Notes under the pieces: model-generated
Database searches by the model: none
Told to the model about the DNA's origin: nothing
The model's input: the letters and a program-made list of their open reading frames with translations, nothing else
Part shown: positions 5,913 to 13,234 of the stretch, in pieces
Position numbering within the stretch: the first letter of the stretch is position 1
Layout: each line of letters starts with the position of its first letter
NCBI GenBank assembly: GCA_044370935.1
Contig: JBILUQ010000091.1
Location: 1-13,234 of the forward strand
Reading direction: 5' to 3'
Source of the DNA: Chth-196 sp044370935
GTDB lineage: Bacteria > Verrucomicrobiota > Verrucomicrobiia > Chthoniobacterales > Chthoniobacteraceae
DNA: 13,234 bases
Position numbers and translations under genes: made by a program

Positions 5913-7121
5913 ATGTCAAAATTATCAGTTCGTGATTTGTTCCTTGCAGGCAAACGTGTGTTGCTTCGGGTAGATTTCAATGTTCCAACCGAAGTCAAAG
6001 ACGGGGTTACCCGCATTACCGATGACACCCGGATTCAGGAGAGCTTGCCCACGCTCAACCACCTCCGCAATGCGGGGGCGAAGGTAATTGTGATGGCGCA
6101 TTTCGGACGTCCGAAGGGCGAGGTGAATCTTAAGTACACACTGCGGCCCGTCGCAGAACACCTCAGCAAGCTTATCGGAAAGTCGGTTCTGTTTTCGCCC
6201 GAATCCACCGGCTCAGTTCCCGCCACGATGGTGTCGTCGATGCAGAACGGAGATGTGTTGCTTCTGGAGAACGTCCGTTTCCACGCGGGCGAGGAGGCGA
6301 ACGACCCGGTTTTCGCAAAGGCGCTCGCCGAGTTGGGAGACGTGTATGTGAATGACGCGTTCGGTGCTGCTCACCGCGCACACGCATCAACGGCGGGAAT
6401 CGCCGCTCACCTCCCGCAAGCCGCCATGGGTCTGCTCATGGAGCGGGAGTTGCAGTACTTGCAGGGTGAATTAGCGAGCCCAGCGCGTCCCTTTGTCGTT
6501 ATTCTTGGCGGTTCCAAGGTCTCCGATAAAATCGGTGTAATCAAAGCACTGATGGAAAAGGCCAACACATTTCTCATTGGCGGCGCGATGGCTTACACTT
6601 TTTTCCGCGTGCTCGGAATCCCGACCGGCAACAGCCGGGTGGAGGCGGACAAGCTCAGCCTCGCGCAGGAAATTCTCGATCTCGCCAAGGCGAAGGGTGT
6701 GCGCTTCCTGTTGCCTTTGGATAACATGGAGACCCAGGAAATCAGCGCGACTGCCCAGCCCCGTTCCACGGGCTTGGTGTCGCCGCAGAAGGGCGTATCC
6801 GAAGGCTGGGAAGCCGTGGACATCGGACCCGCGACCATCGAGCTTTACAGCAGCGAAGTGGCCAAGGCGAAGACCGTCCTGTGGAATGGTCCTCTTGGGA
6901 TTTTTGAATTGCCGCCTTTTGCAAATGGAACCCATTCAATTGCCAAGGCGTTGGCTGCCTCCGACGCAGTGTCCATTATTGGAGGAGGCGATTCGGTCAC
7001 CGCGGTGAAGCAATTTGGATTTGGCGACCAGGTATCCTTCTGTTCGACGGGCGGCGGTGCCTCCCTTGAATTGCTAGAGGGTAAAGTGCTCCCCGGCGTT
7101 GCCGCTCTCTCCGAAAAATAG
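5913..7121 (+). CDS. pgk: Phosphoglycerate kinase
   Basis: Pgk transfers the acyl phosphate of 1,3-bisphosphoglycerate to ADP, making ATP and 3-phosphoglycerate. The 402 residues are a normal full-length enzyme. The N-terminal domain binds 3-phosphoglycerate and shows LLRVDFNVP (D21, N23), Arg40, HFGRPKGE (63-70), NVRFHAGEE (R122) and NDAFGAAHRAHAST (R155). The C-terminal nucleotide domain shows GGSKVSDKIGV, the WNGPLGIFE segment, GGGDS (357-361) and STGGGASLELLEGKVLPG. The ATG at 5913 is the family start; a pyrimidine-rich leader precedes it and there is no Shine-Dalgarno motif. It lies 144 bases after gapA beyond a terminator, and 84 bases before tpiA with no terminator between. It therefore probably has its own promoter (none obvious to me) or depends on read-through, and is likely co-transcribed with tpiA. 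Confidence 0.97.
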   Translation: MSKLSVRDLFLAGKRVLLRVDFNVPTEVKDGVTRITDDTRIQESLPTLNHLRNAGAKVIVMAHFGRPKGEVNLKYTLRPVAEHLSKLIGKSVLFSPESTGSVPATMVSSMQNGDVLLLENVRFHAGEEANDPVFAKALAELGDVYVNDAFGAAHRAHASTAGIAAHLPQAAMGLLMERELQYLQGELASPARPFVVILGGSKVSDKIGVIKALMEKANTFLIGGAMAYTFFRVLGIPTGNSRVEADKLSLAQEILDLAKAKGVRFLLPLDNMETQEISATAQPRSTGLVSPQKGVSEGWEAVDIGPATIELYSSEVAKAKTVLWNGPLGIFELPPFANGTHSIAKALAASDAVSIIGGGDSVTAVKQFGFGDQVSFCSTGGGASLELLEGKVLPGVAALSEK

Positions 7122-7205
7122 TCCCGCTCAGCTCCGGCCCTTCGCCAAAAAGCAACGCAGAATCAAGCATCATCTCAACTCAGCGCAAGTATTGCACCAC
7201 CCCGT

Positions 7206-7970
7206 ATGCGTAAAAAAATCGTAGCCGCAAATTGGAAAATGAACATGACCGTGGGCGAATCCACGGCTTTCATGGACACCTTCCTCCACGAATTGGGTAC
7301 TGAAAATAGCGTTGAGGTGGTGATTGTTCCGCCCTTCACGGCGCTTTCGAAAGTGTCCGAGATTTTAAGCGTCGGCCAGCAGGCGAAGCTCGGTGCGCAA
7401 AATATGCACTGGGAGAAGCCGGGCGCCTTCACCGGTGAGATCAGCGCGCCGATGCTTCGCGAATTGTATGTCCGGTACGTCGTGCTCGGGCACAGCGAAC
7501 GCCGCACGCTCTTCGGTGAATCCGACGAGATTGTGAACAAGAAAACGCGCGCTGCGATTGATGCTGCGTTGCGGCCGATTGTTTGTATTGGTGAGACGCT
7601 TTCTGAGCGCGACGCGGGCAAAGTGGAGGAAGTTCTGGATCGCCAGATCAAGGGCAGCTTGGCGGGGGTAAGTGCGCGCGAATTGGCGGATGTGGTGATC
7701 GCTTACGAGCCCGTGTGGGCGATCGGCACCGGTCGCACCGCAACGCCGCAGCAGGCGCAGGACGCTCATGCTTTCATCCGCGCAAAACTCTCCGAATTGT
7801 GGGATTCCGCATCCGCTGAAAAGGTCCGCATCCAGTACGGTGGAAGCGTCAAACCACAGAATGCGGCGGAATTGATGGGGCAGGCGGATATTGATGGCGC
7901 ACTGGTCGGGGGGGCGAGCTTGGACCCGCGAGGGTTCGCCGAAATCGTGAAGGCGGCAGCGCGCGGCTAA
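7206..7970 (+). CDS. tpiA: Triosephosphate isomerase
   Basis: TpiA interconverts dihydroxyacetone phosphate and glyceraldehyde-3-phosphate as a cytosolic TIM-barrel dimer. The 254 residues are the standard length. All catalytic landmarks are visible: NWKMN with N9 and K11; GHSERR with H96; AYEPVWAIGTG with the base E168 followed by flexible loop 6 (about 169-176); and the phosphate-binding YGGSVKPQNA and GGASLDPRGFAEIV segments near the C-terminus. The start at 7206 gives MRKKIVAANWK, the usual N-terminus. It follows pgk by 84 bases in the same direction, completing the gapA-pgk-tpiA set. In many bacteria secG follows tpiA, but here a transporter does. No terminator is visible between tpiA and that transporter, so they may share a transcript. 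Confidence 0.97.
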   Translation: MRKKIVAANWKMNMTVGESTAFMDTFLHELGTENSVEVVIVPPFTALSKVSEILSVGQQAKLGAQNMHWEKPGAFTGEISAPMLRELYVRYVVLGHSERRTLFGESDEIVNKKTRAAIDAALRPIVCIGETLSERDAGKVEEVLDRQIKGSLAGVSARELADVVIAYEPVWAIGTGRTATPQQAQDAHAFIRAKLSELWDSASAEKVRIQYGGSVKPQNAAELMGQADIDGALVGGASLDPRGFAEIVKAAARG

Positions 7971-7978
7971 GCTCTTGA

Positions 7979-8032
7979 GTCGGGGTGGCGGGATTTCACG
8001 CGCACGCTCTTGAATCAAGAAATCCACCCGAC
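7979..8032 (+). repeat. Inverted repeats around the transporter start codon
   Basis: In the RNA, GTCGGG (7979-7984) can pair with CCCGAC (8027-8032), and GGATTTC (7991-7997) with GAAATCC (8019-8025). This gives 13 base pairs broken by an asymmetric internal loop. The 21-base apical loop holds the TTG start (8010-8012). A second, overlapping palindrome, TCTTGA-A-TCAAGA (8008-8020), contains the start codon itself and would compete at bases 8019-8020. No T-tract follows, so it is not a terminator. It could limit or couple translation of the transporter. Confidence 0.45.
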
Positions 8033-9263
8033 GTCAGATCCCGTTCCCGAAACCAGGAGCGAAGTTTCGAGTGCAAACGTTTCCGCGATCCGGAATACGT
8101 TTGTACCGGATTGTGTTCGGTCGGTCTTCGCCGGGGCGCTAGAGCCCGCTTTCGGTACGTTCCTGCTTTTGATAGCAGTGCGTCGCTTTGATGCGAGCGC
8201 GTTTGAGAAAGCGTGGCTGGTGGCTGGGCCGAGTCTTGGGTTGATGTGCGGTCCGCTGGTTGTGTCGGCCGTTGAAGAACTGCGTGTTCCGGCGGCTCGC
8301 GCGATTTGTTGGATCAGCTCCGTTTCAGCGGCGTTTCTGGCGGTGGGTGCGTTCGTGCAGCACAGCTCGGCTTATGTGGCGTTCTCGATGATTGGTGGCA
8401 TGGGGCTTACCTGTACCGTGCCGCTGATGACGCAGGTTTATCAGAACAACTATCCTGCGGCGCGGCGTGGAAGGTTGTTCTCGGGGGCGTTTGTGATCCG
8501 CATCGCGGTGGCAGCCCTTGCGAGCCAGCTGATCGGTTGGTGGCTCACGCGTTCGCCGTCGAAGTATCCGTCGGTGCTGCTTGTTTTTTCCGCCTGCGCG
8601 CTGGCCTCCGCGTTGTGCTGGATTTGGGTGCCCTCTGTACCTCTAGCGAAAAATCCGCTCGCGCGCCATCCGCTGCGCGGGTTGCAGTTCGTGCGTGAGG
8701 ACGCCGCGTTCAGGCGCACTCTCTTTTCCTGGATGCTGATGGGGGTCGGCAATCTCGTCATGCTGCCGCTGCGGGTCGAGTATCTGGCGCGCCCAACGCC
8801 GTCGGGCTTACGCACCGCCGCGGAGATCGCGGTGCTCACCGCGGTGGTTCCAAACATTGCCCGCCTGCTGACCAGCTCGCTTTGGGGACGCGCCTTTGAC
8901 CGGCTCAGCTTTTTCACGCTGAGGTCTGTCCTGAACTTCGGATTCGCCCTCGCAATCCTCTCGTTTTTCACCGGGGACTCGATGGGATGGATGCTTGTTG
9001 GAGCGGTGCTGTATGGAGTTTCCGGAGCGGGGGGTGACGTGGCCTGGTCCCTATGGGTGACCAAGATGGCGCCCCCGGAGCGTGTTGCGGACTACATGGC
9101 TGTGCACACGTTTTTCACCGGTCTGCGCGGAATCGTTGCCCCGACACTCGCATTCTATGCGGCGGAGCGTTTTTCCATCGAGGGAATCGGCTGGGCATGC
9201 GCCTTCTTGATTGTGCTGGCGAATATGGTGCTATGGCCAGAAATCAGGGCGCGCCGAAGCTGA
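8010..9263 (+). CDS. Major facilitator superfamily transporter, substrate unknown
   Basis: This is a 417-residue inner-membrane protein with about 12 predicted helices. They come in two groups of six (roughly residues 36-205 and 237-412) around a hydrophilic loop near 208-236. The loop between helices 4 and 5 has YPAARRGRLFS (148-158), and the second half has WGRAFDRLS (292-300). Both are Arg/Asp-rich turns of the kind seen as MFS motif A. The substrate cannot be read from the sequence. The start is TTG at 8010. No ATG, GTG or other TTG codon occurs in this frame between the tpiA stop and 8010, and the next usable start lies inside the first helix. The gene is in the same reading frame as tpiA, separated by one TAA and 39 bases, and may be co-transcribed with it. 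It converges on the metallohydrolase gene with 33 bases between stops. The N-terminal 30 residues are polar and weakly supported. Confidence 0.85.
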   Translation: MNQEIHPTSDPVPETRSEVSSANVSAIRNTFVPDCVRSVFAGALEPAFGTFLLLIAVRRFDASAFEKAWLVAGPSLGLMCGPLVVSAVEELRVPAARAICWISSVSAAFLAVGAFVQHSSAYVAFSMIGGMGLTCTVPLMTQVYQNNYPAARRGRLFSGAFVIRIAVAALASQLIGWWLTRSPSKYPSVLLVFSACALASALCWIWVPSVPLAKNPLARHPLRGLQFVREDAAFRRTLFSWMLMGVGNLVMLPLRVEYLARPTPSGLRTAAEIAVLTAVVPNIARLLTSSLWGRAFDRLSFFTLRSVLNFGFALAILSFFTGDSMGWMLVGAVLYGVSGAGGDVAWSLWVTKMAPPERVADYMAVHTFFTGLRGIVAPTLAFYAAERFSIEGIGWACAFLIVLANMVLWPEIRARRS

Positions 9264-9296
9264 GGCGGCAGTTCAATTACGCGTCTTAGGTACCGC

Positions 9297-11906
9297 TTAT
9301 TTGTTTTGCCGGCGTGACGCCAAAAATTTCTTCGCCTCTTCAATGCTCACTTTTTCGCCGGCCACTGGAAAGTCCAGCATATCGCCGTTCGGCTGAAATC
9401 CGTTGCCATCGATGTCGACGAAGATCGGATTGTGATATGCAAGCGGGTGGATGGAAGACTGGGGGCTGGATCCGTAGCCAACCTCCAGAGTGTGTGAATC
9501 GCTGCATGCAACCACGATGACATGGGCGTCTTCTTTAATCGGCACCTCGATTATGCGCTCGAATTTAACGACGCCGTTCTTGAAATCGGCTGGATGCGAG
9601 CTGCGCTTGAATGTCAGGCTCTCGGAAGCGCGCCCGTTTACGAGGACTTGAACGCGGTCGATATCGATCCAGTCGGTGCATTGGACCTTCACTTTCAAAG
9701 TGACTTTCCCGTTTTTGGCGCGTGCTGTTCCTCCGGGAAGGATATTGTCGCTCGTCTGGACTTGGAGGAACGGCCCGCTTGTGAGGTAGGAGCAGCCCTT
9801 CTTCGCCGCAACTGCATTTTCGCGCCAGTTGATCTTTGCAGGTTCGTCCGAGGAAGAAGGCATGTACATGCGCCAGCCTCCGACGCCGTTACCAAACACG
9901 GAATGAGCGTCGCAAACAGCCACTGCCGCCGTGATGCGCCCTTGATTGAGCATCTGCAGCCATTGAAACTCGCGATGCCACACAAGGCTTTCCGCACCGG
10001 TTGCGGTGCGGCCGATATGGAATGGAGTTAGCTCCAGCAGCCGTGAGTTCTCGTAGTTTTGAGTCTCATAACCATCGATCATTCGTACGAGTCCAGCATA
10101 GCCTGCCTCCTTGTCGCCCGTAGTCCGCTTTTCAAAGAAGTTGGAGAAAAGGTCGGGGTGGTTGATCTGCACCCAGCGGTCTGGCTCCGGCTTTTGCCAT
10201 TCCCTGAGCGTCAGCGCGGTAATTCGCGGGTCGGCGTTCCAAACCGGTGCGCCATTGTCCTGGGTGAAAGGCACGGGCTCGAATGGAAACGCGTTGAAAT
10301 GCGCTTTGCTGCCCGTGTTTTCGAGGCCCACAGCGGTCTGTAGAAATGCGCCAAGCCCCAGACGCTCGATTTCGGGGCGCCAATCGTAGATCCGGTTGTG
10401 TTCGGTGGTCGGCGCAAACTCGATGTGCTCGGCGGCGAGGTTGATGAGCCGGTCTGCCGTGCCGCAGACATTGTCGCCGCTGGGAGTCGAATGGTTGTGA
10501 TAGTCGGCGCTGACCCATCCGCTGGTATCCACCAAGCGTTTGAGCACTCCAGTGAAGCGCACGGTTTCGCCCGCTCTCAACTCGATTTCTTTTGAAATAT
10601 GGCTGTACTCGATCCCGCGCGTAACAATCACCCGGTACTTTCCTGGCGCAATAGGGACCTCAAATTTACCCCGCTCGGAATGGTATTGGTCGCGGCAACC
10701 GTGAGCCCTTTGGTCGGGCCCGAGGTTGACGGCTTCCGTTCCTGGCATCGCCAGAAACTGCGCTTTACACGGGATCGATACGCCCGACTCGTCCGTGATT
10801 TCTATCGCCACATTTCCTCCGTCTGCCAGCTGGTAATCGAGGTGACTTGGATTTGTTGAGCTGATTTCAACCTCCTTCTCCTGATCAGGGCGTCCATCGG
10901 ATGAAACCGTGACGCGATACCTTCCATCCGGAAGAATGCACTCGAAACGCCCGCCTTCATTCGGGTAAGCAATTCCCGAAAGCCGTCCGTTGCTGTCGGG
11001 CTGATTGGCGCCGGGTTTGCCCGGGGCAGCCACCGGCACCGACACCGAGTACATCGGGCGGATCCACACCGACGCTTTGACGGGCTTGCCCTTCGCATCT
11101 AAAACAGATCCGGTCAGCCTCGATTTTATTCCTTTCTGCGAGAGCACTTCACTCACCGCCAGCGCCGGAGAACGACCAACCGCAAGGAAGCGCGAAAAGG
11201 TGACGCTCTCGCCCGGCTTTAACTCTGTGGGCACTCGGTTGAGCACCCCCGAGGTGTCTTCCAGCGGGCCGACTGCATAGCCGCAGTGGTCGGCGGGATC
11301 GACGGCGTTAGCCCAGAGGATGTCGCCCTGGGCATAACCCGTTTTCAAAAAGTTCGTCCACCTGTCAGTGAAAGGGGCCGCAATTGGTTTACTCGTTTCG
11401 TTGCGGAGGGTGGTGGTGATCTTCACTCCCGCCCATCCGTCTTGGATGCTGTAAACATGCTTGCGATAAACGCCACGGCCCGTTTCCGCGCTTACGACGC
11501 ATTCGATGGAGGGTTCATTGCCGGATCCGTTCTCGGGTTGGATGCGCACCCATGACACCGGGCCTTGCTGCTGCGCGGGGCTGAAGATGGTGATCTGGTC
11601 GTTGTTCGTTCCTCGCAGCGTTAGATCATAGAGACATCCGGGCGTGATTCCATCCGCCCCGTAGAAGGTGGACATGTTGGCGCGACGCAAAGGAAGGTTG
11701 CCGCTGATAACTGCCTCCACCGTGTCGTTGCGAAGAATGAAATCCCCGGTGATGCCATCCGCCTCCTTGCCTCTGGGGAGCTCTGCTTGTGTGGCGGTCG
11801 TGACTTCGAGCGCTTCCGGTCTTGCTAAGGCGTCCGAGACAAAAAGGACTGCGGCTGACAGGACAACGAGGGGACGGTTGATGCAGGGGTGGGGGGCGAA
11901 TCGCAT
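9297..11906 (-). CDS. Secreted CehA/McbA-type (PHP domain) metallohydrolase, multidomain
   Basis: This large exported protein (869 residues) has a signal peptide (hydrophobic at about 11-26, cleavage near ALA-RP at 28). Residues 30-255 form a beta-rich region I do not recognise. Two transthyretin-like carboxypeptidase-regulatory segments follow, at about 262-345 and 365-450, each with a GRF/GKF...PDGRYRV or PGKYRV pattern. The putative catalytic domain at about 462-715 is PHP-like: SADYHNHSTPSGDN (H470, H472, D478), TEHN (E502, H503), QINHPD (H583) and CDAHS (D666, H668) are the expected metal ligands. The tail ends with AYHNPIFVDIDGNGF (about 823-837). CehA, which hydrolyses the carbamate ester carbaryl, is the named relative, but the natural substrate here is unknown; phosphoesterase or other ester or amide hydrolase activity is equally open. 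The gene appears to be transcribed alone, 136 bases downstream of the flavin-reductase-like gene. No Shine-Dalgarno motif is seen. Confidence 0.8.
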   Translation of the reverse strand: MRFAPHPCINRPLVVLSAAVLFVSDALARPEALEVTTATQAELPRGKEADGITGDFILRNDTVEAVISGNLPLRRANMSTFYGADGITPGCLYDLTLRGTNNDQITIFSPAQQQGPVSWVRIQPENGSGNEPSIECVVSAETGRGVYRKHVYSIQDGWAGVKITTTLRNETSKPIAAPFTDRWTNFLKTGYAQGDILWANAVDPADHCGYAVGPLEDTSGVLNRVPTELKPGESVTFSRFLAVGRSPALAVSEVLSQKGIKSRLTGSVLDAKGKPVKASVWIRPMYSVSVPVAAPGKPGANQPDSNGRLSGIAYPNEGGRFECILPDGRYRVTVSSDGRPDQEKEVEISSTNPSHLDYQLADGGNVAIEITDESGVSIPCKAQFLAMPGTEAVNLGPDQRAHGCRDQYHSERGKFEVPIAPGKYRVIVTRGIEYSHISKEIELRAGETVRFTGVLKRLVDTSGWVSADYHNHSTPSGDNVCGTADRLINLAAEHIEFAPTTEHNRIYDWRPEIERLGLGAFLQTAVGLENTGSKAHFNAFPFEPVPFTQDNGAPVWNADPRITALTLREWQKPEPDRWVQINHPDLFSNFFEKRTTGDKEAGYAGLVRMIDGYETQNYENSRLLELTPFHIGRTATGAESLVWHREFQWLQMLNQGRITAAVAVCDAHSVFGNGVGGWRMYMPSSSDEPAKINWRENAVAAKKGCSYLTSGPFLQVQTSDNILPGGTARAKNGKVTLKVKVQCTDWIDIDRVQVLVNGRASESLTFKRSSHPADFKNGVVKFERIIEVPIKEDAHVIVVACSDSHTLEVGYGSSPQSSIHPLAYHNPIFVDIDGNGFQPNGDMLDFPVAGEKVSIEEAKKFLASRRQNK

Positions 11907-12042
11907 CCGCTACTTCAAGCGGGTCCCATCTCGGCGTGCAAGGCGGGATGCTCGAAATGCGAATGGCGACCCCCTCTAATCGAGCGGTTTGCGCGCCTAC
12001 TTTGCCCACGAAGCTTTTCGAGCCCGGTGGCCCTGCAGTCCC

Positions 12043-12681
12043 TCAGAGCAGGCGGGGCTTCTGATCTGCTTTTGCGTATGCGTAGCGGCCCAGCAATTGC
12101 GTCGAGTGATACGCGTCAAGCCCGTTGGTGGTTAGAATCCCGGCGCTGCCCAAATCTACGTATCCATCGGCGTGCGTGATTTCTGTGGGCACCTCAGCCC
12201 ACAAAAGCCTGCAAATAACCAGTATGGTCCCGTTGATGCTCAGAGAATGCTCCTCTGCGAGCGAAAGTGCGGCCCGCACGGGCGATTCCTGCACAAATGG
12301 AGCTTCAAATTCATTGAGGTATACTGGAGTCAACCCCGCGCCTTTAAACTCGCTCAAGTCCTCGGAGTAGCGAGCCGACGTTTGGTGAGCCGCAGCCGCG
12401 TGTTCGGACGGGATCAGGTTCAGCGTCGCCTTCCCCGTGTCCCGCAGGTTTGAAAGCGTGTGCCGTTCAACCGAATCCGGCCTGAATACGATCCCTAAGA
12501 GAGCAGGAGCTGCCCCGAGGTGCAGAATTTGAGAGAAGATGGAGACGTTCTCCAATCCACCCGTAGAGCGCGTGCCCAAAAGAGCGGCGCTCTTAAATCC
12601 GGAAAGACTGTTTACAAAGGTTGCTCGCCACCGGCGGTCCCGCTGCTCCCATTCTGGAGAGCTGAAGTCAAAATGTTGCAT
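12043..12681 (-). CDS. Flavin reductase-like FMN-binding split-barrel protein
   Basis: The 212 residues match the flavin reductase-like/DIM6-NTAB split-barrel family by pattern. Landmarks are NSLSGFKSAALLGT (24-37), NVSIFSQILHLGAAPALLGIV (45-65), the RHTLSNLRDTG segment (73-83) where FMN-family members bind cofactor, EDLSEFKGAGLTP (107-119) and a C-terminal LGRYAYAKADQKPRL. Such proteins bind FMN and many reduce flavin with NAD(P)H, supplying monooxygenases, but others are oxidoreductases of unknown substrate. No monooxygenase partner is visible here. It starts 10 bases after the DUF4870 stop in the same direction, so the two are probably one operon. A weak CCTGC/GCAGG stem overlaps the stop codon but lacks a T-tract. 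There is no Shine-Dalgarno motif before the ATG at 12681. Confidence 0.82.
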   Translation of the reverse strand: MQHFDFSSPEWEQRDRRWRATFVNSLSGFKSAALLGTRSTGGLENVSIFSQILHLGAAPALLGIVFRPDSVERHTLSNLRDTGKATLNLIPSEHAAAAHQTSARYSEDLSEFKGAGLTPVYLNEFEAPFVQESPVRAALSLAEEHSLSINGTILVICRLLWAEVPTEITHADGYVDLGSAGILTTNGLDAYHSTQLLGRYAYAKADQKPRLL

Positions 12682-12691
12682 GGTGAGGTGG

Positions 12692-13108
12692 CTACTTGAT
12701 CAAGCGGAGGATTAGAGGAAATCGGAAGGCAAATCCGCCGCTTGCTCGGATCGCCCCAGTCACGACCCCGACAATGTTCAGCACATAGAGAAAACCAAGA
12801 AAAAATGGAATCACGAGAATGCCAATGACTGTGATCGCCAGAAGCAAACACCCAATGGCGGAATACAGGGCCATTGAAATCTGGAAGTTCAACGCCTCCT
12901 TTCCGTGCGCATCAATCGCCGGATGTTCGTTGCGCTTCACGAGCCAAACCAGAAGCGGGCCTGCGAGGTGAGCGATCCACGGCAGAAAGCAACCAGCCAG
13001 CCCGCTCAGGTGACAGAGCATGCTCCAAGTCCTCGCCTTTTTCTCAATTTCATCCAGCGGGCGGTGGGTTGGTAGAGGAGGAGGTTCTGCGCCGTCTGTA
13101 GGTTCCAT
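12692..13108 (-). CDS. DUF4870 (Tic20-like) small membrane protein
   Basis: This is a 138-residue inner-membrane protein of unknown function. A Pro/Glu-rich cytoplasmic N-terminus (1-25) is followed by TWSMLCHLSGLAG and a first hydrophobic segment (about 29-57). Next comes the family hallmark WLVKRNEHPAIDAHGKEALN (55-74, in which the conserved AIDAHGKEALNFQ precedes a helix), and then two more helices (about 75-95 and 96-120). The order H-L-x-G, then P-x-x-D-x-H-x-K-E-A-L-N-F is that of DUF4870, which resembles Tic20-type proteins. It is followed after 10 bases by the flavin-reductase-like gene. Its upstream region carries the inverted repeat at 13111-13200. The ATG at 13108 lacks a Shine-Dalgarno motif. 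Confidence 0.85.
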   Translation of the reverse strand: MEPTDGAEPPPLPTHRPLDEIEKKARTWSMLCHLSGLAGCFLPWIAHLAGPLLVWLVKRNEHPAIDAHGKEALNFQISMALYSAIGCLLLAITVIGILVIPFFLGFLYVLNIVGVVTGAIRASGGFAFRFPLILRLIK

Positions 13109-13110
13109 AA

Positions 13111-13200
13111 CGCGAGGGAATAGAAATGCTCTTGGGCAATAAGCCAGTCGTAAAAGGGTTCATTGATCAATTCGTTTGCCGATCCATTTCTATTCGCGAG
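13111..13200. repeat. Flanked inverted repeat upstream of the DUF4870 gene
   Basis: An 11-base perfect inverted repeat, GAATAGAAATG (13118-13128) and CATTTCTATTC (13185-13195), encloses 56 bases. The hexamer CGCGAG occurs directly repeated at the outer edges (13111-13116 and 13195-13200). Inside is a 10-base palindrome, ATTGATCAAT (13162-13171). The layout looks like a tiny miniature transposable element with a target duplication, or a regulatory hairpin in the DUF4870 leader. The outer hexamers are not placed symmetrically, so chance is a real alternative. Confidence 0.4.
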
Positions 13201-13234
13201 TGAAGCAAGATTCTTGCAGCTTTCCTACACTTTG

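Noticed and set aside
10599..10859. Plus-strand open frames inside the metallohydrolase region
   Set aside because: These are antisense shadows of a gene with a signal peptide and metal-binding motifs; none shows domain features or a start signal.
12026..12052. CCTGC/GCAGG hairpin at the end of the flavin-reductase-like gene
   Set aside because: The stem is short, overlaps the stop codon, and is not followed by Ts on the minus strand.
13013..13224. Open minus-strand frame (about 70 codons) overlapping the start of the DUF4870 gene, with a protein-like stretch ELINEPFYDWLIAQ
   Set aside because: It has no ATG near its beginning and no homology I recognise, and it runs out of frame through the conserved DUF4870 N-terminus. 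It could be a gene remnant but cannot be supported.

Overview
The window reads as an ordinary stretch of chromosome from a Gram-negative, GC-rich bacterium with a periplasm. The evidence for that is a TonB-ExbB-ExbD energy transducer, a periplasmic di-haem peroxidase and several signal peptides. The flavour of the proteins (a MotA/TolQ/ExbB protein opening with a short KGGPIMWPL-type N-terminus, a large secreted CehA/McbA-like metallohydrolase ending in a VDIDGNGF motif, a DUF4870 protein) and the near absence of Shine-Dalgarno motifs suggest Verrucomicrobiota or a PVC-group relative. That placement is inference from family impressions, not from a database search.

Layout, left to right. A truncated signal-peptide gene leaves the left edge on the minus strand, divergent from lipA (lipoyl synthase, plus strand). 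lipA converges on a minus-strand operon transcribed exbB-exbD-tonB, whose genes overlap by ATGA at both junctions. Upstream of exbB come a strong intrinsic terminator and then the minus-strand di-haem cytochrome c peroxidase gene that it serves. A divergent intergenic region of about 350 bases carries a candidate promoter on each strand. It is followed by three plus-strand glycolytic genes: gapA, an intrinsic terminator, then pgk and tpiA. A 12-TM major facilitator transporter follows tpiA in the same reading frame, with a TTG start set inside an inverted repeat. It converges at 33 bases on a minus-strand block: a large secreted PHP/CehA-McbA-type metallohydrolase, a flavin-reductase-like FMN split-barrel protein, and a small DUF4870 membrane protein at the right edge.

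How the genes work together. GapA, Pgk and TpiA catalyse consecutive steps of lower glycolysis/gluconeogenesis. The terminator after gapA implies that gapA can be expressed apart from pgk-tpiA. ExbB, ExbD and TonB form one inner-membrane machine that energises outer-membrane receptors; no receptor gene is visible here. The peroxidase detoxifies periplasmic H2O2 and shares only orientation with the exb-tonB operon, because a terminator separates them. The right-hand minus-strand genes have no obvious common pathway.

I see no CRISPR array, tRNA, rRNA, insertion sequence, prophage or defence locus, and no convincing new multi-gene system. The points most worth a second look are the large multidomain metallohydrolase, the inverted repeat around the TTG start of the transporter, the flanked inverted repeat in front of the DUF4870 gene, and the lack of Shine-Dalgarno sequences.
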